Below are positions 26,462 through 34,801 of a stretch of 64,000 nucleotides of DNA, piece after piece; position 1 is the stretch's first letter, and each line of letters opens with the position of its first letter. Source of the stretch: Paenibacillus sp. FSL A5-0031 (lineage in GTDB: Bacteria > Bacillota > Bacilli > Paenibacillales > Paenibacillaceae); NCBI RefSeq assembly GCF_001956295.1, contig NZ_MRTD01000012.1, positions 1 to 64,000 of the forward strand, read 5' to 3'. The position numbers were made by a program, and so were the translations under genes. Under the pieces are notes generated by a model. The model ran no database searches, was not told the DNA's origin, and saw only the letters and a program-made list of their open reading frames with translations.

Positions 26462-27558
26462 TGCGTGAATTAACGATAGAGGATGTAAAAGCAGCAGTAA
26501 GAGGAGGGGCAGTATTCGCATCCGGAGGCGGGGGCTGGGTTGATCATGGCCTTGAGATTGGCGGAGCAGCAGTAGGCATTGCTAGACCAAAGCTGGTTTC
26601 GGTTGATGAGCTGCCTGATGATGCCATTATTGTGACAGCGACGGCGATTGGCGCACCAGCAGGCAATGACTGGGAAATGTGGGGCATTGATTATATTAAG
26701 GCTGTTCAACTTCTGATGGACAACTATGACGGCAAGGTTGTGGGGGTTATGACACCGCAAAACGGTATGTCGAGCACTATTAATGGCTGGCTTCCAGCTG
26801 CGGCGCTCGGTCTGGTTGTCGTTGATGCGACTGGTGATATTCGTGCGCATCCAACAGGCAAGATGGGTTCGATGGGCCTTGCTTCCCGCACCGATTATGA
26901 AACGATTCAGGTCGTTGTTGGCGGACGCAGAGATACGGGTTCTTATTTGGAGCTCGTTGTAAAAGGTACGCCAGCTAAGACATCGAATATTTTGCGGACA
27001 GCTGCAGATATGTCGGGAGGATTTATCGCTTCTGCTCGCCATCCGATTCCAGCATCTTATGTGAAGGAGCATGCAGCAATTGGAGGCATTTCGTTAGCGC
27101 TTGATCTAGGTTATGCGATGATCGAGGCTGAGCCGAACGGCGCGGAAGCGATTATGGAAACGGTTTGCAGCAAAACAAATGGACAGATCATCGGCCGTGG
27201 TGTCGTTTTGAAAAAGGACGTTCATTATTCAGGCGCTTTCGATATTGGCACCATTACAATGGCGGACGGATCAGGTGGTCAACTGACGATGCATGTCATG
27301 AATGAATATATGGCAGTGGATGATGCTGACGGTAAACGACTTACAACTTATCCGGATGTCATTACAACCTTTGAAGCAGCAACAGGTCTGCCGATCAGCG
27401 TAGGCGGCGTGAAGGAAGGCATGGAGATCGCATTGTTTGCAATCGATAAGCAATATGTGCCTCTGAGCTCCAGCGTGAAGGACCCTACCGTATATCCAGA
27501 GGTGGAGAAGGCGCTTGGCATACCGCTTGCTGAATATGGCTTGAAGGGTATTGTCTAG
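26461..27558 (+). CDS. DUF917 / S-methyl-thiohydantoin desulfurase family protein
   Basis: About 365 residues. Typical N-terminal signature of the family: TIEDVKAAVRGGAVFASGGGGWVDHG, then VTATAIGAP, then NGMSSTINGWLPAAALGLVVVDATGDIRAHPTGKMGSMGLA in several conserved pieces, and a C-terminal domain with TYPDVITTFEAATGLPIS. This family (formerly DUF917) is now named after thiohydantoin desulfurization. In ergothioneine-degrading bacteria a desulfhydrase removes sulfide from thiohydantoin propionate to give hydantoin-5-propionate, and this gene fits that step. It overlaps the hydratase stop (ATGATG). Two adjacent ATG codons are possible; the second is better spaced from AAGGAG. The assignment rests on family and neighbours. 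Confidence 0.82.
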   Translation: MRELTIEDVKAAVRGGAVFASGGGGWVDHGLEIGGAAVGIARPKLVSVDELPDDAIIVTATAIGAPAGNDWEMWGIDYIKAVQLLMDNYDGKVVGVMTPQNGMSSTINGWLPAAALGLVVVDATGDIRAHPTGKMGSMGLASRTDYETIQVVVGGRRDTGSYLELVVKGTPAKTSNILRTAADMSGGFIASARHPIPASYVKEHAAIGGISLALDLGYAMIEAEPNGAEAIMETVCSKTNGQIIGRGVVLKKDVHYSGAFDIGTITMADGSGGQLTMHVMNEYMAVDDADGKRLTTYPDVITTFEAATGLPISVGGVKEGMEIALFAIDKQYVPLSSSVKDPTVYPEVEKALGIPLAEYGLKGIV

Positions 27559-27603
27559 CACGATCAATCTAATTTATCGATATCTACTAAGAAGGTGCCT
27601 ATT

Positions 27604-29163
27604 ATGAATGAAGTTATAGATGGTATCGGTTTGGAGGATACACAGTCGTCCGAACGAGTGGTTACGCTTGATGGCAATACGCTCACGATTCGCGAGCTTG
27701 AGCTAATTGCATCGGAAGGTTATCGCGTGGAGTGCTCGCAGCATGCATTAAAGCGAGTAGAGGAGGCTCATGTTCTCATTCATGAGCTTGCTGCAGAAGG
27801 CATTCCGATCTATGGGCTAAACCGCGGCGTAGGTCTTAATAAAGATCGAACCATTACAACGGAGATGTATGAACAGTTTAACCGCAATCTTATTTATTCC
27901 CATTCGGCGGCTATTGCGCCTGCTGCTTCTGAGCAGCAGGTGCGGGCCGTGCTCGTTGCCAGGCTGAATTCATTGCTTATTGGTTGTACAGGTGTGCAGC
28001 CTGCGGTCGTACTCATGTATCAGGATTTGCTTAACGCAGCTATCCATCCGATCATTCCGCTTCGAGGATCTGTTGGCGCAGGCGACATCTCGGTTTTGTC
28101 ACATATCGGCTTAACGATGATGGGAGAAGGAAATGTGAATTACAAAGGCCAAATGATGAGCGCGGAAACGGCTTTTCAAGCGGAGGGGATTACTCCTGTG
28201 AAGCTGGGGCCAAAGGATGCCTTGGCAATTGTAAGCTCCAATGCGCTGTCCGCGGGCACAGGTGCTCTGGCAGCAGCAGCGGCTTTAAAGCTGCTCGGTA
28301 CGGCAGATGCTATTTTTGCATTGTCGCTTGAAGCGCTTCGGGGATGCATGAATCCGCTTGATCCGGCGTTATTTGAGGTAAGGCCATTCGAGGGAGCTGC
28401 AGCAAGCGCGGCAAATGTGAGAAGTTATTTGCAAGGCGGAACGCTGCAGCAGTCAAGTAAAAACGATAAAATTCAAGATCCGCTCAGCTTTCGCAGTGCT
28501 TGCCATGTACATGGCGCAGCTCGTGATGCGCTTGCTTATGCGACAAGGCTGCTGCTCATTCAATTAAACGGATCTGATGATAATCCTTGTATATTAATAG
28601 ATGAAAGAAGAGTAGTGCCCTCCTCAAACTTTGACGTAACCTCATGGACCGTGGCGTTTGAGATGGTAGCGATAGCGCTAAGTCATGTATCCAAAATAAG
28701 CTGCTACAGATCACTTAAGCTCGGAACGCCATCCTTTACGGGTCTGGAGAGGTTTCTAGCCCCAAATCCAGAGTCTATCGCATTCGGAACGCTTCAAAAA
28801 ACATATACCTCCCTTGATGCGGAAATCCGCTTGCTGTCTAATCCGGTATCTGCTGATTATTTATCGCTGGCAGGCGATATGGAGGATCATGCAAACAATA
28901 CACCACTCGTCATTCGTAAGCTCGAAGATATCATCGATCGCTTAACCTACATTATAGGGATGGAAGCGCTGCATGCAGCCCAAGCCATTGATTTACGCGG
29001 TATACAATCTGAATTAGGCAGAGGCTCGGCCGCTGTTTATTCACAAATTCGCAGTGCAGTGCCTATGTTGACGGAAGATCGTCCGCTAACCCCAGATATT
29101 TCTGCTATGCATGAGCTTATTCGCAGCGGCATTCAATTGGAAGGAGGAGCAAATGGTGAATAA
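27604..29163 (+). CDS. MIO-less aromatic-ammonia-lyase homologue, probable ergothionase
   Basis: 519 residues with the full histidine/phenylalanine ammonia-lyase fold pattern (YGLNRGVGLNKDR, GSDDNP, NFDVTSW, MEDHANNTPLV). In true ammonia-lyases an Ala-Ser-Gly triad inside GSVGASGD cyclises to the MIO cofactor. Here the segment is GSVGAGD (Gly155-Asp161): the serine is missing. The catalytic tyrosine of QDPYSLR is leucine in QDPLSFR. Ergothionase, which splits ergothioneine into thiourocanate and trimethylamine, is a lyase of this superfamily that works without MIO, because the betaine is already a good leaving group. Operon position fits exactly. The ATG at 27604 has AAGAAGG eight bases upstream; GTG 27595 is less likely. 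Confidence 0.83.
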   Translation: MNEVIDGIGLEDTQSSERVVTLDGNTLTIRELELIASEGYRVECSQHALKRVEEAHVLIHELAAEGIPIYGLNRGVGLNKDRTITTEMYEQFNRNLIYSHSAAIAPAASEQQVRAVLVARLNSLLIGCTGVQPAVVLMYQDLLNAAIHPIIPLRGSVGAGDISVLSHIGLTMMGEGNVNYKGQMMSAETAFQAEGITPVKLGPKDALAIVSSNALSAGTGALAAAAALKLLGTADAIFALSLEALRGCMNPLDPALFEVRPFEGAAASAANVRSYLQGGTLQQSSKNDKIQDPLSFRSACHVHGAARDALAYATRLLLIQLNGSDDNPCILIDERRVVPSSNFDVTSWTVAFEMVAIALSHVSKISCYRSLKLGTPSFTGLERFLAPNPESIAFGTLQKTYTSLDAEIRLLSNPVSADYLSLAGDMEDHANNTPLVIRKLEDIIDRLTYIIGMEALHAAQAIDLRGIQSELGRGSAAVYSQIRSAVPMLTEDRPLTPDISAMHELIRSGIQLEGGANGE

Positions 29164-30523
29164 CAGCTATGATCTCGTCATTTATGGAAATCTCGTACTT
29201 CCAGAGGGCGTCGCATACCATTCCGCAGTTGGAATCAAGGACGGTAAAATTGTTCGTATTGGTCATAGAGACGACGCGGACATGGCTGCCGCAACAGAAA
29301 AGATTAATGCCGAAGGCAGCTATGTGCTGCCTGGTGCAGTCGACGCTCATGTCCATTGTTACAGCTCGCTTGACGAAGGGTTTTACACAGCGAGTGCGGC
29401 TGCAGCTGCCGGAGGCGTAACGACGATTATTGAAATGCCTTATGATGCGATGGGGATGATCTGTACACTTCCTGCATTCAAGGAAAAAAAACAACAGCTG
29501 GAACAGCAATCCATCGTTGATATGGCGATGCTTGTTACGATTCATAAGCAAGACGGTTATGACCATATCCGCCAGCTTGCCGAGGCAGGTGCTTGCGGCT
29601 TTAAAGTATCGATGTTTAATACGGATTCCTTCCGCTTTCCGCGAATAGATGACGGACAATTGCTTGATTCGTTTGCGGTCATTGCTGAAACAGGTTGTCC
29701 GGTTGGCGTGCATGCCGAAAACGATGAGATCGTTCGCAGATATATTGATAAATATCGCTCCCAAGGTGCAGATCCACGTTCGCATGGCTGGAGCAGGCCG
29801 AAAGTAAGTGAATCAGCAGCAGCGCTGACCGCTATGGAGCTTGCTTATGAGACAGGAGTCAAACTGCATTTATATCATTGTACGTATCCGCGTATTTTTC
29901 AATTGGTGGACTATTTCCGTTCAATCGGAGCGAAAGTCACTGCGGAAACCTGTACCCATTATTTGACGCTAAGTGTAGAAGATATGCCGCGTTTGCAGGC
30001 GAAAGGTAAAATCAATCCACCGCTTCGCACGAAGCAGGACAAAGAGGATTTATGGGAATTATTGAAAACCGGATCGATCGATATGATTACTTCCGATCAT
30101 GCTCCGTGGCTAATTGGGCGTAAATCAGACGCAGATATTTTTAATAATGCTTCAGGTGCTCCCGGAGTGGAACATTTGCTTCCGATTATTTACAGCGAGG
30201 GAGTGGCGAAAGGAAAATTGGCGCTTACCGATTTGGTCAGGCTGATCAGTCAAAGGCCTGCTGACGTATTTGGGCTTGGTCATCGCAAAGGCAGATTAAC
30301 TGAAGGTTACGATGCGGATATCGCGATTATCGATCCTGCTGCAGCTTGGACGCTAGATGAGTGTGAGCTTCAATCAAGTGCTGGCTGGAGTGCTTATAAC
30401 GGAATGAGTATGCAAGGAAAAGTAACGCACACGCTCGTAAGGGGAACGCTTGTGTATGAAGCGGGAGCTGTTACCGGCAAGGCGGGTCATGGCGAATTTA
30501 TTAAAGCAGAGCATCTTGCTTAA
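29153..30523 (+). CDS. Hydantoinase/allantoinase-type cyclic amidohydrolase
   Basis: 456 residues starting at an ATG with GGAGGAG before it and overlapping the lyase stop. Amidohydrolase metal motifs are intact: VDAHVH (His66, His68), GFKVSMF (Lys151, to be carboxylated), VGVHAEND, LYHCTYP and ITSDHAPW (Asp315). The enzyme class opens five-membered cyclic ureides. In this operon the expected substrate is L-hydantoin-5-propionate, giving N-carbamoyl-L-glutamate. Allantoinase or dihydropyrimidinase specificity cannot be excluded from motifs alone, but no other purine or pyrimidine catabolic genes are present. Confidence 0.9.
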   Translation: MVNNSYDLVIYGNLVLPEGVAYHSAVGIKDGKIVRIGHRDDADMAAATEKINAEGSYVLPGAVDAHVHCYSSLDEGFYTASAAAAAGGVTTIIEMPYDAMGMICTLPAFKEKKQQLEQQSIVDMAMLVTIHKQDGYDHIRQLAEAGACGFKVSMFNTDSFRFPRIDDGQLLDSFAVIAETGCPVGVHAENDEIVRRYIDKYRSQGADPRSHGWSRPKVSESAAALTAMELAYETGVKLHLYHCTYPRIFQLVDYFRSIGAKVTAETCTHYLTLSVEDMPRLQAKGKINPPLRTKQDKEDLWELLKTGSIDMITSDHAPWLIGRKSDADIFNNASGAPGVEHLLPIIYSEGVAKGKLALTDLVRLISQRPADVFGLGHRKGRLTEGYDADIAIIDPAAAWTLDECELQSSAGWSAYNGMSMQGKVTHTLVRGTLVYEAGAVTGKAGHGEFIKAEHLA

Positions 30524-30550
30524 TCAATTTGCGAGAGAGGAGTGAATGGG

Positions 30551-31825
30551 ATGGGTAGCAAAATGGATAGACTGGTGCCAAGTGTATCTCGAATGATGTC
30601 TGATATTGAACATCTATCGATGTTTGTTGATCCATCTAAACCCGGCTGGACGCGACGTCCATTTACGAAGCAGTATGCTGACGGCAGGCGCTGGCTGACC
30701 GAGAAAATGGAGGAAGCGGGCCTGTCTGTTTCGCTGGATGCAGCTTCAAATTTGATAGGCAGCTTGCCTGGCAGCGATCCGAATTTAGCGCCTATCATGA
30801 TTGGCTCCCATACAGATACCGTTACTGGCGGCGGGCGGTTCGATGGAATCATAGGAGTGCTGGCCGGCATAGAAATTGCCCGTTTACTTCAACAATCAGG
30901 AACGCAGCTTCGGCATCCGCTGCAAATTGTCGATTTCACGGCAGAGGAGCCTAGTGAGTTTGGCATCTCCACGATTGGGAGCAGGGGGATGGTCGGCAAT
31001 TTGTCTGAAGCGATGCTGGAGCTTCGCGACGATACTGGGCTGAAGCTGAGCGATGCGATTAATCAACAAGGCGGAAATGTCGAACGCCTGACAAGTGAGG
31101 CGAGGCAGCTGGGGGATGTAGCGCTCTACCTTGAGCTTCATATCGAGCAAGGTCCGGTGCTGGAGCAATCAGGCCATCAACTTGGGGCGGTGCTTGGTAT
31201 CGTAGGTATTCATCGCTATCGTGTCACGCTCAAAGGTGCGCCAAATCATGCAGGGACGACGCCAATGACGCTTCGGAACGATGCGCTGGCAGGCTTTTGC
31301 GAGATTGGTTTAGCATTTGAACGTCACTGCAACGATCATGCGAGCGTAGCCGTAGGGACGATCGGCAAAGTGTCGAATGAGCCGAATGCATCCAATGTCG
31401 TGCCCGGCCTCGTTCGGTTTGATCTTGAAATCCGCTCACTAGATCATACGGTGGCTGACGCGGTGTACGCCGCTTTTGCAGCGGAGACGATCCAGATTGC
31501 TGCAAGGCGAGGCCTTCGTTTGTCGCTTGAGCTGCTGTCGAAGTCAGATTCCGTCATGGTCAAAAAGTCTGTGCTGGGTGGAGTGCTTGCAGCCTGTGCT
31601 TCTGTTGCTCCAGCTATTCACCTTGCAAGCGGGGCGGGACATGATGCGAACCAGCTCGCGCGTATTGCGCCAATCGGCATGATCTTTGTTCCTAGCAAGG
31701 ATGGCAGAAGCCATTGTCCCGAGGAATGGACCGATGAGGATGATATTGCTGCGGGAACGCAGGCTTTAGCCGCCGCATTGCTTTATTTTGATAAGGAGGA
31801 TTTAAGCGGGTGGCATGATGGCTAA
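30551..31825 (+). CDS. M20-family N-carbamoyl-L-amino acid hydrolase, copy 1
   Basis: 424 residues. Shows the carbamoylase/allantoate amidohydrolase signature: IGSHTDTVTGGGRFDGIIGVL, DFTAEEPSEFG, GSRGMVG, LHIEQGPVLEQ, GAPNHAGTTPM and GAGHDANQ. These enzymes remove the carbamoyl group as ammonia and CO2, using two metal ions. N-carbamoyl-L-glutamate is the expected substrate here. The start ATG 30551 is placed by GAGAGGAG about eight bases upstream. The next gene, a paralogue with the same fold, overlaps its end by 11 bp. Confidence 0.9.
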   Translation: MGSKMDRLVPSVSRMMSDIEHLSMFVDPSKPGWTRRPFTKQYADGRRWLTEKMEEAGLSVSLDAASNLIGSLPGSDPNLAPIMIGSHTDTVTGGGRFDGIIGVLAGIEIARLLQQSGTQLRHPLQIVDFTAEEPSEFGISTIGSRGMVGNLSEAMLELRDDTGLKLSDAINQQGGNVERLTSEARQLGDVALYLELHIEQGPVLEQSGHQLGAVLGIVGIHRYRVTLKGAPNHAGTTPMTLRNDALAGFCEIGLAFERHCNDHASVAVGTIGKVSNEPNASNVVPGLVRFDLEIRSLDHTVADAVYAAFAAETIQIAARRGLRLSLELLSKSDSVMVKKSVLGGVLAACASVAPAIHLASGAGHDANQLARIAPIGMIFVPSKDGRSHCPEEWTDEDDIAAGTQALAAALLYFDKEDLSGWHDG

Positions 31826-33068
31826 GACTCAGCATGTGCAGGTCAACGGCAAACGGTTATGGGATTCGATTCAAGCTTTAGGTTTAATCGGCGCAGATCC
31901 AAGCGGCGGTGTAACACGGCTATCGCTCAGCAATGAGGAATTAATAGCGAGGCAATTTATTATCAGTGAAATGAAAGCAGCGGGACTAGAAGTCAGGCAG
32001 GATGAAGCGGGCAACCTGATTGGGCGATTGGAGGGGGAGGAGCAGCGGACAGGAGCTGTAGTGACGGGCTCTCATATCGATACGGTCATTCAAGCAGGCC
32101 AATTCGATGGAGCGCTTGGTGTACTTGGCGGTATTGAGGTTTTGCGAACGATTAAAGAGCAGTCAATCAGGCATTATAGACCTTTCGAGGTTATTTGCTT
32201 TACGGACGAAGAGGGCGTTCGCTTTGGAGCCGGCTATTTGGGAAGCCGTGCGATGGCAAATACTTGGGATGAAAAATGGCTGGATTTTACTGATTCTTCC
32301 GGCATATCGCTGCGCGAAGCGATGGAGCATGGCGGCTTGTACCCTGATCAAGCAGCTCTTGCAAGTCGCAGCTCAGAATCCATTCATGCCTATGTTGAGC
32401 TTCATATTGAGCAAGGACGAGTTCTGGAAGAGCTGAATACAGCAATTGGCATTGCAACAGCGATTTATGGACATCGCTGGTTCGAAGTGACCATTCATGG
32501 ACGAGCGGACCATGCGGGAACAACGCCCATGAAGTTAAGACAGGACCCGATGCCTGCCGCAGCAGAAGTTGTTCTTGCTGTGGAGCAAATCGCAGTGAAG
32601 CATGGGGGCGTCGTAACAATAGGGACGTTTAAGCTTGCGCCAGCTGCAATCAACGTAATTCCGGGTGAAGCGGTGTTTACACTCGATGTTCGGCATGAAT
32701 CCTTGGAGTCGCTCAATAAGCTGGAGGCTGCGATAAAAGTCGAGTTGTCACGCCTTACTGCAGCAAGAGGGCTGACCTGCGCTATCCGGACCTTAGATGC
32801 TGCTGTGCCTGTAAAAACGTCGGAGTATATTACAAAAGTGATTACAGATAGCTGTGAGGATGCGGGTTTGCCTGCGGAGTATATGATTTGCGGCGCAGGT
32901 CATGATGCGGTGGTCATGAGTGAATTAGCGGAAATGGGGCTCATCTTGGTACGTTCAAAGGATGGCATCAGTCATCATCCACTTGAATGGAGCAGCCAAG
33001 AGGACTGTGAAGCAGGAGTAAACATATTGCTGCAAACTCTTATCCAGCTAGGAAATGATGTAAATTAA
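31815..33068 (+). CDS. M20-family N-carbamoyl-L-amino acid hydrolase, copy 2
   Basis: 417 residues, same family as the preceding gene but clearly diverged: TGSHIDTVIQAGQFDGALGVL, CFTDEEGVRFGAGYLGSRAM, LHIEQGRVLEE, GRADHAGTTPM, GAGHDAVVM. All metal-ligand positions look intact, so both copies should be active. The closer spacing and overlap mean they are translated from one message. One copy may act on N-carbamoylglutamate and the other on a related ureido acid, or they may form a heterodimer. The start at ATG 31815 lies 15 bases after the nearest GGAGG, an unusually long gap. Confidence 0.9.
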   Translation: MMAKTQHVQVNGKRLWDSIQALGLIGADPSGGVTRLSLSNEELIARQFIISEMKAAGLEVRQDEAGNLIGRLEGEEQRTGAVVTGSHIDTVIQAGQFDGALGVLGGIEVLRTIKEQSIRHYRPFEVICFTDEEGVRFGAGYLGSRAMANTWDEKWLDFTDSSGISLREAMEHGGLYPDQAALASRSSESIHAYVELHIEQGRVLEELNTAIGIATAIYGHRWFEVTIHGRADHAGTTPMKLRQDPMPAAAEVVLAVEQIAVKHGGVVTIGTFKLAPAAINVIPGEAVFTLDVRHESLESLNKLEAAIKVELSRLTAARGLTCAIRTLDAAVPVKTSEYITKVITDSCEDAGLPAEYMICGAGHDAVVMSELAEMGLILVRSKDGISHHPLEWSSQEDCEAGVNILLQTLIQLGNDVN

Positions 33069-33077
33069 TAATTCCGA

Positions 33078-33130
33078 TTGACATAATGGGGTATAAAGTT
33101 TAATAATAGTGGTAACAAGTTATTGATTAG
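33078..33130 (+). promoter_or_regulatory. Internal promoter and operator-like site before the transporter genes
   Basis: TTGACA (33078-33083) and AATAAT (33102-33107) with an 18-bp spacer form a good sigma-A-type promoter. TTATTGATTA at 33120-33129, just after the expected start site, repeats the decamer found before the catabolic genes at 24753. The transporter can therefore be made separately but probably under the same regulator. Confidence 0.5.
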
Positions 33131-33164
33131 TGATAATACAAAGGGGAAGGAGGATGACAAACGA

Positions 33165-33809
33165 GTGAATGTATTCCTCGAAGCTTATGACTATGTGAAT
33201 GCTAACAGCGACAGATTTTTGGAAGCGGTCAAGGTGCATTTAAGCATAAGTTTCTACGCGCTCCTTATTGCTTTCGTCGTATGTGTGCCGCTCGGTATAT
33301 TATGTGCCAAGAAAGAGTGGCTGACCGGTCCGATTATGGGACTGTTCAACTCCTTGCGAGTCATCCCAAGCCTTGCGGTTTTAGTCATTATTTTACCGAT
33401 CATGGGAACTGGCTTTGCACCGGCATTAGTTGCATTAACGCTGCTTGCTTGTCCGCCTATTCTCATTAATACATACATGGGCTTTAGAGGTATTGAGCCA
33501 GCGATTATTGAAGCTGCTTCAGGCCTTGGTATGGGAGAGAAAATGATTATGCGGAAAATCGAGCTGCCGTTAGCTGCTCCGCTGCTGCTGTCAGGATTAA
33601 AAACAGCCGCCGTAGAAGTTATCGCCAGTGCAACATTGGCCGCATTCATCGGAGGAGGCGGACTGGGAACGTTTATTATTAACGGTCTTGGCATGTACAA
33701 ATTCTCATTGCTGCTTGTCGGGGCGCTGCCGGTTGCGCTGCTAGCTATTTTATCGGAGATCGGATTTGCTGGAATTGAAAGAGCAGTAACCAAATATCAG
33801 CGTGTATAA
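33165..33809 (+). CDS. ABC transporter permease, OpuC/quaternary-amine type
   Basis: About 214 residues with five to six membrane helices and the permease-ATPase contact loop EPAIIEAASGLGMGEKMIMRKIELPLAAPLLLSG (given here only as landmark in pieces EPAIIEAASG and IELPLAAPLL). The family is that of OpuCB/OpuCD and EgtU-type permeases for betaines. The start is GTG 33165 after AAGGAGG; a four-codon reading frame (ATG 33154 to TGA 33168) overlaps it. With the two other components and the second permease downstream it builds a complete importer, probably for ergothioneine. Confidence 0.9.
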   Translation: MNVFLEAYDYVNANSDRFLEAVKVHLSISFYALLIAFVVCVPLGILCAKKEWLTGPIMGLFNSLRVIPSLAVLVIILPIMGTGFAPALVALTLLACPPILINTYMGFRGIEPAIIEAASGLGMGEKMIMRKIELPLAAPLLLSGLKTAAVEVIASATLAAFIGGGGLGTFIINGLGMYKFSLLLVGALPVALLAILSEIGFAGIERAVTKYQRV

Positions 33810-33827
33810 TGAAAGGGGAAAATTCAG

Positions 33828-34733
33828 ATGAAAAAGAAATGGGTAAGCTTGGCATTGTTGATTATAAGTGTGGTACTCGTTATTAGCGCTTGTTCTTCTA
33901 AGGAAGGTTCAGGCAAAGAAAAGATTAAAGTCGGCTCGAAAAACTTTACGGAATCATTGATTTTGGGCGAGATGTACGCACTGGCACTTGAGGACGCTGG
34001 CTACAAGGTAGATCGCAAGCTCAATCTTGGCGGCACACTCGTTGCCCATGAAGCGCTCAAAAAAGGCGACATCGACTTTTACCCGGAGTATACAGGAACA
34101 GGCTTAATCAACGTTTTGGAATTGCCGCCAAACTCCGATGCCAAAACCGTATATGATACTGTAGCAAAGGGCTACAAAGAGAAATTCAACCTAGTTTGGT
34201 TGGAGCCAACTAACGCAAACGATTCACAAGGTCTTGTTACAACAAAGAAAATTGCTGAAAAATATAATCTTTACAAAATATCAGATTTGGTGAAATTAGC
34301 TCCTGAGCTTAACCTCGCTGCTGTTCCTGAGTTTGAAGAGCGTGAAGACGGATTAAAGGGACTAAATACTTTCTACGGTAAAATGGACTTCAAAAGCATC
34401 AAGCTGTTTGATTACGGCATCAAATACCGCGTAACACTAGATGGCGAAGCGGATGTAACAGTTGGCTTCACGACTGATGGCGATTTGACGAATCCGGATC
34501 TTGTATTGCTTGAGGATGATAAGAAGTTTTGGCCTCCTTACTTCGTGGCTCCAGTGCTTCGCGGCGAGTTGAACGAGAAGGACCCTGAAATTGCTAAAGT
34601 GTTGAACAAAATTTCTGCTAAGCTGGATAACACAACTGTTCAGAAGCTGAACGCGCAAGTGGATATCGACAAAAAAGAATACGCGGACGTAGCGAAGGCA
34701 TTTTTGGAAGAGCAAGGTTTATTGAAAAAATAA
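33828..34733 (+). CDS. Quaternary-amine-binding lipoprotein of the ABC importer
   Basis: 301 residues. Lipoprotein signal with Cys22 (LVISAC). The mature part follows the OpuAC-like/OpuCC binding fold: VGSKNFTESLILGEMYALALE, GGTLVAHEALKKGDIDFYPEYTGTGL, VWLEPTNANDSQGLV, YRVTLDGEADVTVGFTTDG, FWPPYFVAPVLR. These proteins bind trimethylammonium compounds in a cage of aromatic residues. Ergothioneine is a histidine betaine, and known EgtU importers have this same fold. The operon context makes ergothioneine the best candidate ligand; choline, carnitine or glycine betaine remain possible. Confidence 0.9.
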   Translation: MKKKWVSLALLIISVVLVISACSSKEGSGKEKIKVGSKNFTESLILGEMYALALEDAGYKVDRKLNLGGTLVAHEALKKGDIDFYPEYTGTGLINVLELPPNSDAKTVYDTVAKGYKEKFNLVWLEPTNANDSQGLVTTKKIAEKYNLYKISDLVKLAPELNLAAVPEFEEREDGLKGLNTFYGKMDFKSIKLFDYGIKYRVTLDGEADVTVGFTTDGDLTNPDLVLLEDDKKFWPPYFVAPVLRGELNEKDPEIAKVLNKISAKLDNTTVQKLNAQVDIDKKEYADVAKAFLEEQGLLKK

Positions 34734-34751
34734 TTCATAATTAAATGCAGC

Positions 34752-34778
34752 GGGGTTTCTCCATATTGGGGAAGCCCC
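34752..34778 (+). other. Stable hairpin after the binding-protein gene
   Basis: An 11-bp stem (GGGGTTTCTCC with GGGGAAGCCCC, two G-T pairs) closes an ATATT loop. No T-run follows, so transcription can go on. Such hairpins behind binding-protein genes usually protect the upstream message and raise binding-protein levels over the membrane components. Confidence 0.6.
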
Positions 34779-34801
34779 CTTCCTACAGGAGTTGATATAA
34801 A

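Noticed and set aside
24806..29163. Standard histidine utilisation (hutU-hutH) operon
   Set aside because: The lyase homologue lacks the MIO serine and a catalytic tyrosine, hutI and hutG are missing, and hydantoinase and carbamoylases follow, which a hut route does not need.
33154..33168. Four-codon leader reading frame ATG..TGA before the permease
   Set aside because: It begins directly on the Shine-Dalgarno sequence without spacing, so it is unlikely to be translated.
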